Shown here: positions 32,896 through 41,975 of the stretch, piece by piece
Position numbering within the stretch: position 1 is the first letter of the stretch
How the letters are laid out: the number at the start of each line of letters is the position of its first letter
DNA from: CAYJBH01 sp964370825
GTDB taxonomy: Bacteria > Bacillota > Clostridia > Oscillospirales > Ruminococcaceae
Assembly (NCBI GenBank): GCA_964370825.1
Contig: CAYJKY010000006.1
Coordinates: 29,189 to 93,188, forward strand
DNA length: 64,000 nucleotides
Direction of reading: 5' to 3'
Notes under the pieces: generated by a model
What the model was told of the DNA's origin: nothing
Seen by the model: the letters and a program-made list of their open reading frames with translations, nothing else
The model's database searches: none
Made by a program: the position numbers and the translations under genes

Positions 32896-34200
32896 TTAAA
32901 CAAGCGGAATTTTGATGTAGTTTTCAAGCCCCTCGTGAAAATCCGTCTTTGTGATTGAAGAAAAAGAAAAAACTTGCACAGGAAAATTTACGGTTGAGCC
33001 GTCGTTTTGGGTAAAGGCAATACTTTCCATTTCTATTGAATCAGCAACAATATAGTTTTCATCGTTATAGCCGACAATCTCCACAAGAAGATTTTCCTCC
33101 TGTAGTTTCTCCGACTTCACCATAAGTTCGTGTGGATAAACTCCGCCACCGTTTAGCTCGGCATAAAATAACTTTTGGCTAAAGTCTGCGAGGGAAATAT
33201 AGCATAAAAGTTTATTATCCACAATATAATCCAGTCCAACACCGGCCACCTCGCCGTCATACAGCCGTTCGTATATGACCGACTCCTGCCCTGTCCGCAG
33301 ATCAACAATCTTTAGCTGAGTCGTCTTCCTGTCTAAAAGGTACAGCTTATCTGCCTGTGTCTTGTGCATTGCTGTCGCATTATTCCAGCTGTATAAAGGT
33401 TCGTGTTCTGTTCCGTCTGTCAGGTGCAGTACATATTCGTTGTCCATCGTAGCTATTTCGGAGGTGAGTGATTTTATTATCAGCTTATCATCAATCGTTC
33501 CCGCAATCTGAGGACTGATAAAATTTTCAAGTAGCTGTGTTGAATACTCGCCGGTAATTTGAGAAATCTGTGCTAAATGATATTCCACTTCTATTCCTTG
33601 CTCCGTCTGCACCGTTATCTGCAAAATCAAAAAGAGATTTTCCTCGTTATATGCTATATTTCCGGTAGGTATTACATTGCTCTCAAAGGTTACAAGGGTT
33701 TCCCTGCCTGAGCCGTTGTAGGACATTTTTTCAATTCTCGGCAGTGCCGCCTCACCGAAATAGTCAAAATCTGCGGGCATAGCTCCGGAGTGAACAAGAT
33801 ATAAACTCTCATTTATATCAAAGACATTAATTATATTTCCGGAGTATTCGGTATACGCATTACAGCTATCGTCGCTGTGGGTGCACTCCGGGCGATTACA
33901 GAGCACCGTCTGCACATTTGCCTCATAATCAATATAGTTTATCAGGGTTGCTGCATTTTGGTTTTGGGTAGTGAAATAAAGTCCATGCTCGGTGTTTGCA
34001 CCGCCTAAAAAAAAGAATGTATCCAGCCGTATGTCACTTTTGTTATCCGGGTTATCCTGTTCGGTCGGCAGGGGTGAGGAGCTCACAGAGGTGGTGTCAG
34101 AGTTTTCATGCGGTGTACTGCTCTGCTCGGCTTTCTGCACACAGGCTGAGAGTGTGAGTGCAAGAATAATGGCTAATACGATTGTCTTCCCTAAATTCAT
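32896..34200 (-). CDS. Beta-propeller-like lipoprotein (paralogue of the one at 20801)
   Basis: A 434-residue lipoprotein. I start at ATG 34200, behind GAGG, because it opens a proper lipoprotein signal (ALTLSAC, Cys20); the frame continues 46 residues upstream but that part crosses the promoter. After a Ser/Thr/Pro linker come repeated beta motifs (EHGLYFTTQN, IKSLTSEIATMDNEYVLHL is split by turns, ADKLYLLDRKTTQLKIVDL) like a propeller. C-x4-C-x-H-x4-C at residues 101-113 (LCNRPECTHSDDSC) matches the motif of the lipoprotein at 20801. Function unknown. It lies upstream of the M23/ABC genes with a 15-base gap. Confidence 0.72.
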   Translation of the reverse strand: MNLGKTIVLAIILALTLSACVQKAEQSSTPHENSDTTSVSSSPLPTEQDNPDNKSDIRLDTFFFLGGANTEHGLYFTTQNQNAATLINYIDYEANVQTVLCNRPECTHSDDSCNAYTEYSGNIINVFDINESLYLVHSGAMPADFDYFGEAALPRIEKMSYNGSGRETLVTFESNVIPTGNIAYNEENLFLILQITVQTEQGIEVEYHLAQISQITGEYSTQLLENFISPQIAGTIDDKLIIKSLTSEIATMDNEYVLHLTDGTEHEPLYSWNNATAMHKTQADKLYLLDRKTTQLKIVDLRTGQESVIYERLYDGEVAGVGLDYIVDNKLLCYISLADFSQKLFYAELNGGGVYPHELMVKSEKLQEENLLVEIVGYNDENYIVADSIEMESIAFTQNDGSTVNFPVQVFSFSSITKTDFHEGLENYIKIPLV

Positions 34201-34237
34201 CACAGCCTCATTCGACGTTATTTTTGTTCCTTTTAAG

Positions 34238-34266
34238 ATTTTAGCATAAACATAAAAAAGTGTCAA
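34238..34266 (-). promoter_or_regulatory. Promoter of the lipoprotein-M23-ABC operon
   Basis: Minus strand: perfect TTGACA (34266-34261), a 17-base spacer and TAAAAT (34243-34238), about 38 bases before the ATG at 34200. It supports the later start of the lipoprotein gene. Confidence 0.8.
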
Positions 34267-34433
34267 CACTTTAGTAATGAACAAAGGATACAGCGGTGTG
34301 AATTCAGAGAAAATTAAGTTTATTTGTAATTTATTCAATGATTATCGTAAACCCATTATTTTCTGCTCCAATTCTCGGTAATTTTATATTAATATTTTAC
34401 AGACAGGAAACAATTATGTCTATATTTTACATT

Positions 34434-35378
34434 TCAATAGCTTAGTTGCAAAAGAAATGCAAAATATATCGCAATTAACATCACCGCTTGGCACCGATAA
34501 AACCTTCTGCCAATAATTGTCGGGGCGACCGCAACAAGCATTAGGGTAAACATTACCGGAATATCCGCAGTCATATAACTTATAGGTAATGTTTCTGTAA
34601 CACCGGACAGGATGGAACACAGCGGAAGTATTAGACAGATATCTATGACATTTGCACCGATGACATTGCCTACCGAAAGGCTATGTTCCCTCTTTTTTGC
34701 AGCGGTAATTGCTGTTGTTAGCTCCGGCAAGGATGTTCCTATTGCGATTACCGTAATGCCGATAACCGTCTCGGGAATGCCAATATACTTTGCAATAATA
34801 CTGCCGTTTTCGACAAGCATATCCGCCCCTATTACTATTGCAGATGCGCCACCCGCAAAGTATAAAACATTCATTATCAATTCGGATTTTTTGTAGTCCA
34901 TCCTCTGTTGTTTTTCAGATATCCCTCCGCTTTTTACACCTAAGTAAAAGAATATCACAAGGCATAAAAACAACATGAGACTCTCGGCAGGTTGAACCTT
35001 TCCATCTAAAAGCATTACAAAAAGAAGTAATGTCGCCGTAATCATTACGCCTGCTTTACGTGTAAAACTTTTGGAGTCTATTGTTCCTTTAAAAGCAAAT
35101 ATCGACACCGATAGCACAACCCCTATGTTAGCCAACACGGTGCCAATCGCATTGCCGTAGCTCATTCCAACACGTCCTTCTAATGCCGCTATGACCGAAA
35201 CTGTTATTTCGGGCAGGGTTGTTGCAAGGCTGACGACCGTTGCTCCGATAATAATCCTCGGAACACCTGTAACAAGACTTACCCAACGTGCGGCATCCAC
35301 AAAAAAATCTCCACCTTTCACAATAATAAAAAGCCCTAGTGCAAATAGGACTACAGTTAAAAATATATTGACCTGCAT
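34434..35378 (-). CDS. Calcium/sodium antiporter (CaCA family, YrbG-like)
   Basis: A 314-residue membrane antiporter with about ten helices in two inverted halves. The alpha-repeat motifs are clear: NAIGTVLANIGVVLSVS with SLATTLPEITVSVIAALEG in the first half, and AIGTSLPELTTAITAAKKREHSLSVGNVIGANVID (split around residues 225-260) in the second; the Glu in each LPE binds the cation. ATG 35378 follows AAGGAG. It exchanges Ca2+ or another cation for Na+ or H+. The 3' end of the YdcF-like gene lies 7 bases upstream, so these two are one unit. Confidence 0.88.
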   Translation of the reverse strand: MQVNIFLTVVLFALGLFIIVKGGDFFVDAARWVSLVTGVPRIIIGATVVSLATTLPEITVSVIAALEGRVGMSYGNAIGTVLANIGVVLSVSIFAFKGTIDSKSFTRKAGVMITATLLLFVMLLDGKVQPAESLMLFLCLVIFFYLGVKSGGISEKQQRMDYKKSELIMNVLYFAGGASAIVIGADMLVENGSIIAKYIGIPETVIGITVIAIGTSLPELTTAITAAKKREHSLSVGNVIGANVIDICLILPLCSILSGVTETLPISYMTADIPVMFTLMLVAVAPTIIGRRFYRCQAVMLIAIYFAFLLQLSY

Positions 35379-35385
35379 GTTCTCC

Positions 35386-36132
35386 TTATCTCTCGAACAG
35401 TTGGTGTTTAAGCAGTGCAAACACCTCCCTTGAATGGGAGGAATGGATAGCCAATAAAGGAATTGATGTAGGCACTGCGGTTGCATTATTTACACCCTGT
35501 TGCTCTGCATAGCTCAGCGCTCGATAGCAGTGAAAACGGTTGGTAACTATCGCAACCCCACTCTCAGTATCGATGTCATTTTCCTCAAAAAGCTTCATCG
35601 CATTTTCTATATTTTGTTTTGTATCATCGGAATTTGGATCTACTAAAATATCCTCTGCCGGTATTCCGTTTGAAAGCAGATATCTCTCCATCGCAACCGC
35701 CTCGGGTATCAGTTCAAACCGACCCTTAGATCCGGTTACACACAGCGTTACACCTTCGTTTGAGTTGTAAAATTCTATCGCTCCGTCCAGCCGATGCCTG
35801 AGTGTTTCGGAAACCTCCTCACCATGAAGTCCCGCACCCAACACTATGACAGCTTTTTCTTCTCCTGATGCAATTGGACTTTTTACGGTCGATACTATGA
35901 TAAACATAACAATGTAAAATAAGAGCGCACCACATAGAACAACTGCAAAAATTCGTCCTATACCTGCCCTACTGAAATCGTTGATGCTGTCAAAAAACAC
36001 TGCATACATTACCGAAAGCAAGGTTAAGAAATACACGAAAGCCGTGCCGATGTTGATTCTTGTGTTCAACATCAGCACAACACTTTCAAAAACAAGCAGT
36101 ATTGATATAGCAATAATAATTATTCGTACCAT
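35386..36132 (-). CDS. YdcF/ElyC-like DUF218 membrane protein
   Basis: A 248-residue protein with three to four N-terminal membrane helices (to about residue 95) and a C-terminal DUF218 domain: AVIVLGAGLHGEEVSETLRHRLDGAIE, VTGSKGR, AMERYLLSNGIPAEDILVD, and TNRFHCYRA. DUF218 proteins such as SanA, ElyC and YdcF affect envelope integrity or bind nucleotides; none has a settled activity. The ribosome binding site is poor at ATG 36132, and a TTG at 36147 is an alternative. It precedes the cation antiporter in an operon. Confidence 0.78.
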   Translation of the reverse strand: MVRIIIIAISILLVFESVVLMLNTRINIGTAFVYFLTLLSVMYAVFFDSINDFSRAGIGRIFAVVLCGALLFYIVMFIIVSTVKSPIASGEEKAVIVLGAGLHGEEVSETLRHRLDGAIEFYNSNEGVTLCVTGSKGRFELIPEAVAMERYLLSNGIPAEDILVDPNSDDTKQNIENAMKLFEENDIDTESGVAIVTNRFHCYRALSYAEQQGVNNATAVPTSIPLLAIHSSHSREVFALLKHQLFER

Positions 36133-36197
36133 ACCAATATTATACAACCTTTTTTAAAGCTTTTCAAGGGGGAGCAGTGCTTTACGTACTACAATTG

Positions 36198-37670
36198 CTA
36201 TAGTATTATGCAGACCAGACCTGTGCATCCTTCGTTTATAATTCTCTCTACCGTCTCCTGCATTCTTCCTCTTGCATCGGGTGGCATATGACCGAGTTTA
36301 TTTTGAAGACCTTCGTTAACCAACTCGTGCAGTGATTTGCCGAAAATGTTGGAGTTCCAAAGCTGTTCGGGATCATTTTCAAAATCGCTCAAAAGCGATG
36401 TCATAAGCTCTTCACTCTGCTTTTCGGTGCCAACAATCGGGGCAACTTCGGTGTTTAGTGTTGCTTTCATCATGTGTATGGACGGTGCGCTGGCTTTAAG
36501 TTTTATCCCAAACCTGCCGGAATGTTTTATAAGTTCCGGTTCTTCGAGCAACAGTTCGTCACGGGTCGGCATTACTATTCCATATCCTGTTGCCTCTACC
36601 TCATTCAGAGCATATTTTATTTTTTCATATTCCTTTTTGTCCTTTGCAAGCTTTATTATACAGGGCATCAGGCTAGCCTCGTCCACAATATCAAGACCTG
36701 TTGTCTCTCCGAGTATCTTATAAAATATGTCGTCGTTGAGGTTTAATGCCACCGTAACACTTCCCGTGCCGAGATTCACATCCTCTAAGAAACAGTCGTT
36801 TACGTTCGGGTTTTCCATCATGGATGAAATGTCGTTAAGCTGTTTGATATGCTCCACCTTGTCCGCAAAAGAGAGAACATCATCATATACCGACTGTTGC
36901 AGCCAATGCCCTTTATCCAGCATATTTATCCATCGTGGCATGTCGACCTTTATCTCCTTGACAGGAAATTCATACAGTACCGAACGCAGAATGTCGGAAA
37001 AATTCTCCTCGGTAAGATCGAGGCAGTTAACGGGTTTCACGGTAACACCGTAACGCTGTGAGAGCCCCTGTGCAAGAGTCACCGACTGTTCACTGTACGG
37101 GTCTATTGTGTTTAGCAGAACCACAAATGGCTTTTTCAGCTCAAGCAACTCCTCAATTACACGTTGTTCCGCCTCTTGATATGCCGCTCTCGGAATTTCG
37201 CTTATACTGCCGTCGGTTGTTATTACAAGTCCAATGGTGGAGTGGTCACGAATCACCTTTTTTGTCCCAACCTCGGCGGCGGTGTCGAATGGTATTTCGT
37301 TTTCAAACCAGGGTGATTTAACCATCCTTGGCGTTCCATCCTCCAGATGACCCATTGCACCCTCAACAACATACCCCACACAGTCTATCAATCTTGTGTT
37401 AAAATGGGTACCGTTATCAAGGTCTATGGATATGGAGTGTTCCGGTATAAATTTGGGTTCTGTAGTCATAATGGTTTTACCGGCTGCCGACTGAGGAAGC
37501 TCGTCTACTGTTCGGTTTCTTAACTGTTCGTTATCAATTTCAGGAAGAATCATCTCCTCCATAAAGCGTTTGATAAAGGTACTCTTGCCGGTGCGAACCG
37601 GCCCTACAACTCCAATGTAGATATCCCCACCGGTTCGGGTTGCTATGTCACGATAAATATCAAAGTTCAC
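36198..37670 (-). CDS. spoIVA: Stage IV sporulation protein A
   Basis: A 490-residue, full-length SpoIVA, the ATPase that polymerises on the forespore membrane to form the base of the spore coat. N-terminal NFDIYRDIATRTGGDIYIGVVG is the family start, with Walker A GPVRTGKST at residues 23-31 and the long middle and C-terminal domains ending ...GCTGLVCIIL. It starts with GTG 37670 behind GGAGG. Expression in the mother cell under sigma-E is known for the family; I could not fix a sigma-E promoter here. The upstream neighbour is sipL, which encodes its partner. Confidence 0.96.
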   Translation of the reverse strand: MNFDIYRDIATRTGGDIYIGVVGPVRTGKSTFIKRFMEEMILPEIDNEQLRNRTVDELPQSAAGKTIMTTEPKFIPEHSISIDLDNGTHFNTRLIDCVGYVVEGAMGHLEDGTPRMVKSPWFENEIPFDTAAEVGTKKVIRDHSTIGLVITTDGSISEIPRAAYQEAEQRVIEELLELKKPFVVLLNTIDPYSEQSVTLAQGLSQRYGVTVKPVNCLDLTEENFSDILRSVLYEFPVKEIKVDMPRWINMLDKGHWLQQSVYDDVLSFADKVEHIKQLNDISSMMENPNVNDCFLEDVNLGTGSVTVALNLNDDIFYKILGETTGLDIVDEASLMPCIIKLAKDKKEYEKIKYALNEVEATGYGIVMPTRDELLLEEPELIKHSGRFGIKLKASAPSIHMMKATLNTEVAPIVGTEKQSEELMTSLLSDFENDPEQLWNSNIFGKSLHELVNEGLQNKLGHMPPDARGRMQETVERIINEGCTGLVCIIL

Positions 37671-37687
37671 GTTTTTTCCTCCATCAG

Positions 37688-39184
37688 TTAAACCGGTACG
37701 ATAAGACGCTGTTTTACCTTTAGTGTCTCATCGGTAAGGCTGTTGTGTGTCATTATTCCTTCGGGGGACGCGCCGTATCTTTTGGCAATATCGAATACTG
37801 CCTCGCCTGCATCAGCAAAATAAATACAAAGTGCAGCATCAACGGTATCCGGTTTCGTTTCAAGCAACTCTATACCCTTAAGAACTGTAAAGTTGTTTTT
37901 TCGGCAGATAATTCCGTTCACCGACAACGACACCTCAACCGTTGCATCTCTTCCGATTTGATTGCACGTCGTGTTGGTGACGGTAGGCGTCAGATCAATA
38001 TAACAGGATTCACACAGACTATTTGTTGTCGGTAATCTGTATTCGCCCGCATTATCAAGGCAGTATAGCTCGCCAAGCTCATTTTCACAGATAAGGTGAA
38101 CCGTGAGATCTCCCATCAGCTGTGCGCCGGTCTCGGTTGTCTGAATTTTGATTGCACCTATGGTGGTAAAGCAGTCCACAACCGAGGTAACATCGTCATC
38201 GAGGGGGGCAGGTATACTGAGAGTTAAGTCAGACGAAATCTTCTCTCGATCGGTGAGGAGTTCCAGCCTGTCATATTCATTAGTGTATCCCGATTCGATG
38301 GAAAAGGCATCTGCAATAGCCGACCTTGTCTCCTCTGCATAAAGCGCTGCTGATATCCCACAGCTCAGAGACAATGCATAGCCTCCACTCTCCGTTTCAA
38401 GAACGTTACATCCGGTAATCGTTACACCCGGGCAAACAATAAGGTTTTCTATCAATTCGCTTGTTTCTATAACCTGATTTATCGGTACGGTTTTCATCTC
38501 CTTGATAAAGTTACCCTCGCTCGATATGTAGCTTATTGATGTTTTGGTTTCGCCCTTTATAATTATCCTGTCTCCGACCTGCTCGGTTGCGGTTATACTT
38601 CCACCGCTAAAACTGTATAAAATACTGTCCGGCGTTTCGTAAAGCTCGATTTCCTGTTCAACGGTAAACTGTTTTTCTACCGTGCTCTGATAACTTGTAA
38701 ATTTAAGTTCCTCCTGCTTTTGATAGATGGTGTCGGACTCGATTGAGGAGGTTATCTCGGTATCGGCAAAGGAGCGAATTGAGGCCGTCATACCGTAGGA
38801 GCCTCGAACATCAATTCTTCGCTGGTTGATGGCACGGCAGTTTAGATATTCGCACTGTCCACTCACAGTGATACGGTACTGACCATTGCCATCACCACGG
38901 TGGTCAAAGCTTTTTGAAAAAGGCAATTTTTGCTCAAGACGAAAAACCGCATTGTTGTCCTCCGCCTGATAAAACACCGAAACCCTGTGGTAGCCCTCGA
39001 TTAATATTTTCCCTGAGATAAGACTTTTTTGAAACACCGTGTGACCGATGGTGCATTTGACAATCCTAAACACCTCGGCAATATAGTCCGGCACCAATAT
39101 CTCGGTCTCGATGGGCAGTTCGAAATAACTGTCGGTCAAGCCAAGATAAACCGGAATGTTTTTGCTTTTAATATTAGCTTCCAT
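37688..39184 (-). CDS. sipL: SipL-like spore coat protein (SPOCS/DUF3794 domains with LysM)
   Basis: A 498-residue protein: an N-terminal DUF3794 (SPOCS) domain, a second repeat region around 160-300 (LKFTSYQSTVEKQFTVEQEIEL is split across strands), a third around 310-430, and a C-terminal LysM domain (about 452-498, FADAGEAVFDIAKRYGASPEGIMTHN...LKVKQRLIVPV). The same domain set defines SipL of Clostridioides difficile, whose LysM domain binds SpoIVA. The stop lies 17 bases before the spoIVA GTG, so the two partners are in one operon. GGGGGAA precedes the ATG. Confidence 0.88.
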   Translation of the reverse strand: MEANIKSKNIPVYLGLTDSYFELPIETEILVPDYIAEVFRIVKCTIGHTVFQKSLISGKILIEGYHRVSVFYQAEDNNAVFRLEQKLPFSKSFDHRGDGNGQYRITVSGQCEYLNCRAINQRRIDVRGSYGMTASIRSFADTEITSSIESDTIYQKQEELKFTSYQSTVEKQFTVEQEIELYETPDSILYSFSGGSITATEQVGDRIIIKGETKTSISYISSEGNFIKEMKTVPINQVIETSELIENLIVCPGVTITGCNVLETESGGYALSLSCGISAALYAEETRSAIADAFSIESGYTNEYDRLELLTDREKISSDLTLSIPAPLDDDVTSVVDCFTTIGAIKIQTTETGAQLMGDLTVHLICENELGELYCLDNAGEYRLPTTNSLCESCYIDLTPTVTNTTCNQIGRDATVEVSLSVNGIICRKNNFTVLKGIELLETKPDTVDAALCIYFADAGEAVFDIAKRYGASPEGIMTHNSLTDETLKVKQRLIVPV

Positions 39185-39250
39185 AATTAATTCCCCCTTG
39201 TTGTTTCATAATATATATACTATTTAATATTAAATATTATTCTACATCGG

Positions 39251-39279
39251 TTGAAATAATAGCTTAGGTGTGATAAAAT
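39251..39279 (+). promoter_or_regulatory. Promoter of the histidine kinase gene
   Basis: TTGAAA (39251-39256), a 17-base spacer and TAAAAT (39274-39279), 35 bases before the ATG at 39315; AAGGAAAG is the ribosome binding site. Confidence 0.65.
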
Positions 39280-39314
39280 TATAATAATTAAAGGCGAGTT
39301 TATAAGGAAAGCCT

Positions 39315-41309
39315 ATGCGAACGAAAAAATTTATTAGAGAATACAGCGAGGTGCTACTGGCGCTGTGTTCCATCACATTAATTACATTTCTGATTATCGG
39401 TGGTTTTTCCAGACAGGACGATTACAATGCAACACGAACGTACTCGGTTAACAATAATCCCGAGGCTGTAGAAACATGGAATCTATCCTACAATGACTTT
39501 GACAATAAGGTGTATCGGTTGAGCGGAAGTCATTACTACCCCAATTTACTGTTGACGCCGGAAGACATAGATAATCATGAATCGGTGCCTATTGAGGGAG
39601 CCGAACCGGTTGAGTATCTTACCCAGCGTTTTATTATAAAGGTGCCACAAAACGGTCAGGCATACAATATAACCATGGAGGGTGATTTCTGGTCTGCCAA
39701 GGCGTACTCCAATGGGCTTCTCATCGACAGTAGCGGCACACCTGCCGACAACTCCGATGATTTAAGGGTAGGGCGTGACCCTATTACAATCTACGCAAGC
39801 CCCGACGAGGATGGTTATATCGATATCATTGTTCAAAATGCGGCATTTCGACACAATCGTATCAAGGCTGAGGCGTTAGTCGCATATGTTTCACTTGTGC
39901 CTACTGGGCTTGGATATGTTTACACACCTGTTGACCGTAGCTTTGATGCCGTTTTGGTTGGTGTATATATTGGGCTTGCAATGTTTACACTTGCTCTGTT
40001 TTTCACCCATTTCAATCAGACAGAACACCTATGGATGGCGATTATTTGCGCTTTTATGGCGATAAGTAGTGGTGTAGACGGCGCGACGTTTTCGGAGGTT
40101 ATTCCGATAGCGAGTGAAGATTTTGTCTACTATATGTATTTCCTCGGGCAACCCATTATAATGTTATTCTTTGTAATGTACTTTAACGCGGTTTTTGCAA
40201 ACGTTCTTTCTGACAAAATATTAATGGTCTTGGGTGGATTAACTATTATACTTCTTGCCATAATTGCCTTTACTCCACCGGTTGTCTTTACTGCAATAGT
40301 TTCTGTCTACAATATCCTTACTCCTATAATCTATCTAATGTTCCTAATTCCCTTTGTTGTGAAAATGAGAAACTTTTGGCCGGAACACATAATATCACTT
40401 TTCGGCATGGCTGCCCTCGGTCTCAGTGGTGTTTATGATTTTTTCAACCCTGATACCTACTCCAACAGTTCCAGCTATTCAGCATCTGATATTGCGATAC
40501 TTTTGCTTATCGTCACCCAACTGATATATCTTTATATGACAAACCGACGTCGTGCAATAGAGGCGGTCGAGCACAGCCGAATAGCGGCACTGGAGAATGA
40601 ATCGTTAGAGAAGATTGACCTTTTAAAGACAGAATTTCTTGCTAATATATCCCACGAACTTAAAACACCACTTGCTGTAATTTCCGGATATGCACAAACT
40701 GCAGCAAGGAGCCTTGAGAGCAATGGAGATATCGCCGAAAACGCAAAAAAAATGCGCCTTATCAACTCAGAGTCGGAGCGATTGGCACTTATGGTGTCTC
40801 AGCTTCTTGACGTTACGAGGATAGATGAAGGAAGAATGGTACTCAAGTGCAGACCTACACAGCTCGACCCACTCATAAAAACAACCCTTGATGCATACGT
40901 TCCGGCTTTGAACAAAAACTCTAACAGGGTTCTTTACAACCGTGCTTACGACCTACCGGATGCTAACATTGACGAAACAAGAATACGACAGGTTTTGGTT
41001 AACCTGTTATCCAACGCCATGAAGCACACCGAAAGTGGCGAGATAAAAATATCCGCCGAGTTACAGGACACCGTTATACAGGTTTCGATAGCCGATAATG
41101 GTAAAGGGATTTCCAAAGAACAACTTGCTATTCTATTTGAGCGGTTTTCAAAAAAAGAAGCCGGCTCAGGCAAAGATGCCGGAACCGGTCTTGGTCTTTA
41201 TATCTGCAGACATATTGTGGAGGCTCACGGCGGTAAAATATCGGTTACAAGTGAACTGTCTGTCGGCACAACCATAAGTTTTACCATTCCGACAGCGTCC
41301 GACGACTGA
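39315..41309 (+). CDS. Sensor histidine kinase with 7TM sensory region
   Basis: A 664-residue kinase: an N-terminal helix (10-30), an extracytoplasmic beta-rich domain (about 35-205), seven membrane helices (about 210-410) as in 7TMR-DISM receptors, a short coiled linker, a HisKA domain with the phosphorylated His447 in NISHELKTPLAVISGYAQT, and a HATPase domain with the N box (VLVNLLSNAMKHT), G1 (DNGKGI) and G2 (GTGLGLYI). The extracytoplasmic domain may bind carbohydrate. Its likely partner regulator is encoded convergently and the two genes overlap by 29 bases at their 3' ends. Confidence 0.9.
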   Translation: MRTKKFIREYSEVLLALCSITLITFLIIGGFSRQDDYNATRTYSVNNNPEAVETWNLSYNDFDNKVYRLSGSHYYPNLLLTPEDIDNHESVPIEGAEPVEYLTQRFIIKVPQNGQAYNITMEGDFWSAKAYSNGLLIDSSGTPADNSDDLRVGRDPITIYASPDEDGYIDIIVQNAAFRHNRIKAEALVAYVSLVPTGLGYVYTPVDRSFDAVLVGVYIGLAMFTLALFFTHFNQTEHLWMAIICAFMAISSGVDGATFSEVIPIASEDFVYYMYFLGQPIIMLFFVMYFNAVFANVLSDKILMVLGGLTIILLAIIAFTPPVVFTAIVSVYNILTPIIYLMFLIPFVVKMRNFWPEHIISLFGMAALGLSGVYDFFNPDTYSNSSSYSASDIAILLLIVTQLIYLYMTNRRRAIEAVEHSRIAALENESLEKIDLLKTEFLANISHELKTPLAVISGYAQTAARSLESNGDIAENAKKMRLINSESERLALMVSQLLDVTRIDEGRMVLKCRPTQLDPLIKTTLDAYVPALNKNSNRVLYNRAYDLPDANIDETRIRQVLVNLLSNAMKHTESGEIKISAELQDTVIQVSIADNGKGISKEQLAILFERFSKKEAGSGKDAGTGLGLYICRHIVEAHGGKISVTSELSVGTTISFTIPTASDD

Positions 41310-41970
41310 GAAGATATCTACCCTGAGGCGTTGATATAATCTCAATTGGGCTTTCCTCTAACACCGACAGCTTTTTGCGCAGTACAGATATATATTTGCG
41401 GACAATTCCGCTATCCACACCTTCACCCCATACCTCCTTGAATATTTCCTCACGTGTAAAAGCGTGTTCCACATTTGTTGCAAGAAAAGATAGTAGCTGA
41501 ACCTCCTTTTGTGAGAGCGGAACCTCTGTGTCTTCGAATGTCACAACCCCTTTCATCAAATCTATTGTAAGGGGATGCAGGTCTACAAACCCAGAATTTT
41601 GCGAACCGCCACGTCTCAACTGTGCCATTATGTGTGCAGAAAGAACATTATAATCGACCGGCTTAGTCAAATACGCATCCCCACCCTGCTCAATTCCTTT
41701 TACGATGTCATCAGCATCTCCGAGGCATGTTAAAAAAATCACCGGCGCTGCAGAACGTGTCCTGAGCTTACGACAAAAATCAAGTCCGGTTCCATCCGGC
41801 ACCATAACATCCAGAATATATAGGTCGGGGGTATATCTATTTGAATACGCCTCGGCCTTTTTAATTGTATCGGCTGGATATGTGACGTACCCAAGGCCCT
41901 TAAGATGGGAACAAAGGGTGTCTCTTAAAGCTTTTTCATCCTCTAAAACCAGAATAGATGTATTCGGCAT
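41281..41970 (-). CDS. OmpR/PhoB-family response regulator
   Basis: A 229-residue regulator: receiver domain with acidic pair Glu10-Asp11, phosphorylated Asp54 (YILDVMVPDG), Thr in FLTCLG and Lys in YLTKPVDY; C-terminal winged helix with LSQKEVQLLSFLATNVEHAFTREEIFKEVWG (split at helix ends) and the recognition helix around VRKYISVLRKKL. The ATG lies 5 bases after the recA stop, and its GGAG is inside recA, so it is translated with recA; it faces the kinase gene. This linkage of a regulator to recA is unusual. Confidence 0.9.
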   Translation of the reverse strand: MPNTSILVLEDEKALRDTLCSHLKGLGYVTYPADTIKKAEAYSNRYTPDLYILDVMVPDGTGLDFCRKLRTRSAAPVIFLTCLGDADDIVKGIEQGGDAYLTKPVDYNVLSAHIMAQLRRGGSQNSGFVDLHPLTIDLMKGVVTFEDTEVPLSQKEVQLLSFLATNVEHAFTREEIFKEVWGEGVDSGIVRKYISVLRKKLSVLEESPIEIISTPQGRYLLSRRTLSEW

Positions 41971-41975
41971 GGTAC

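Noticed and set aside
34201..34338. 46-residue extension of the second beta-propeller-like lipoprotein
   Set aside because: It crosses a consensus promoter and would destroy the lipoprotein signal that starts at 34200.
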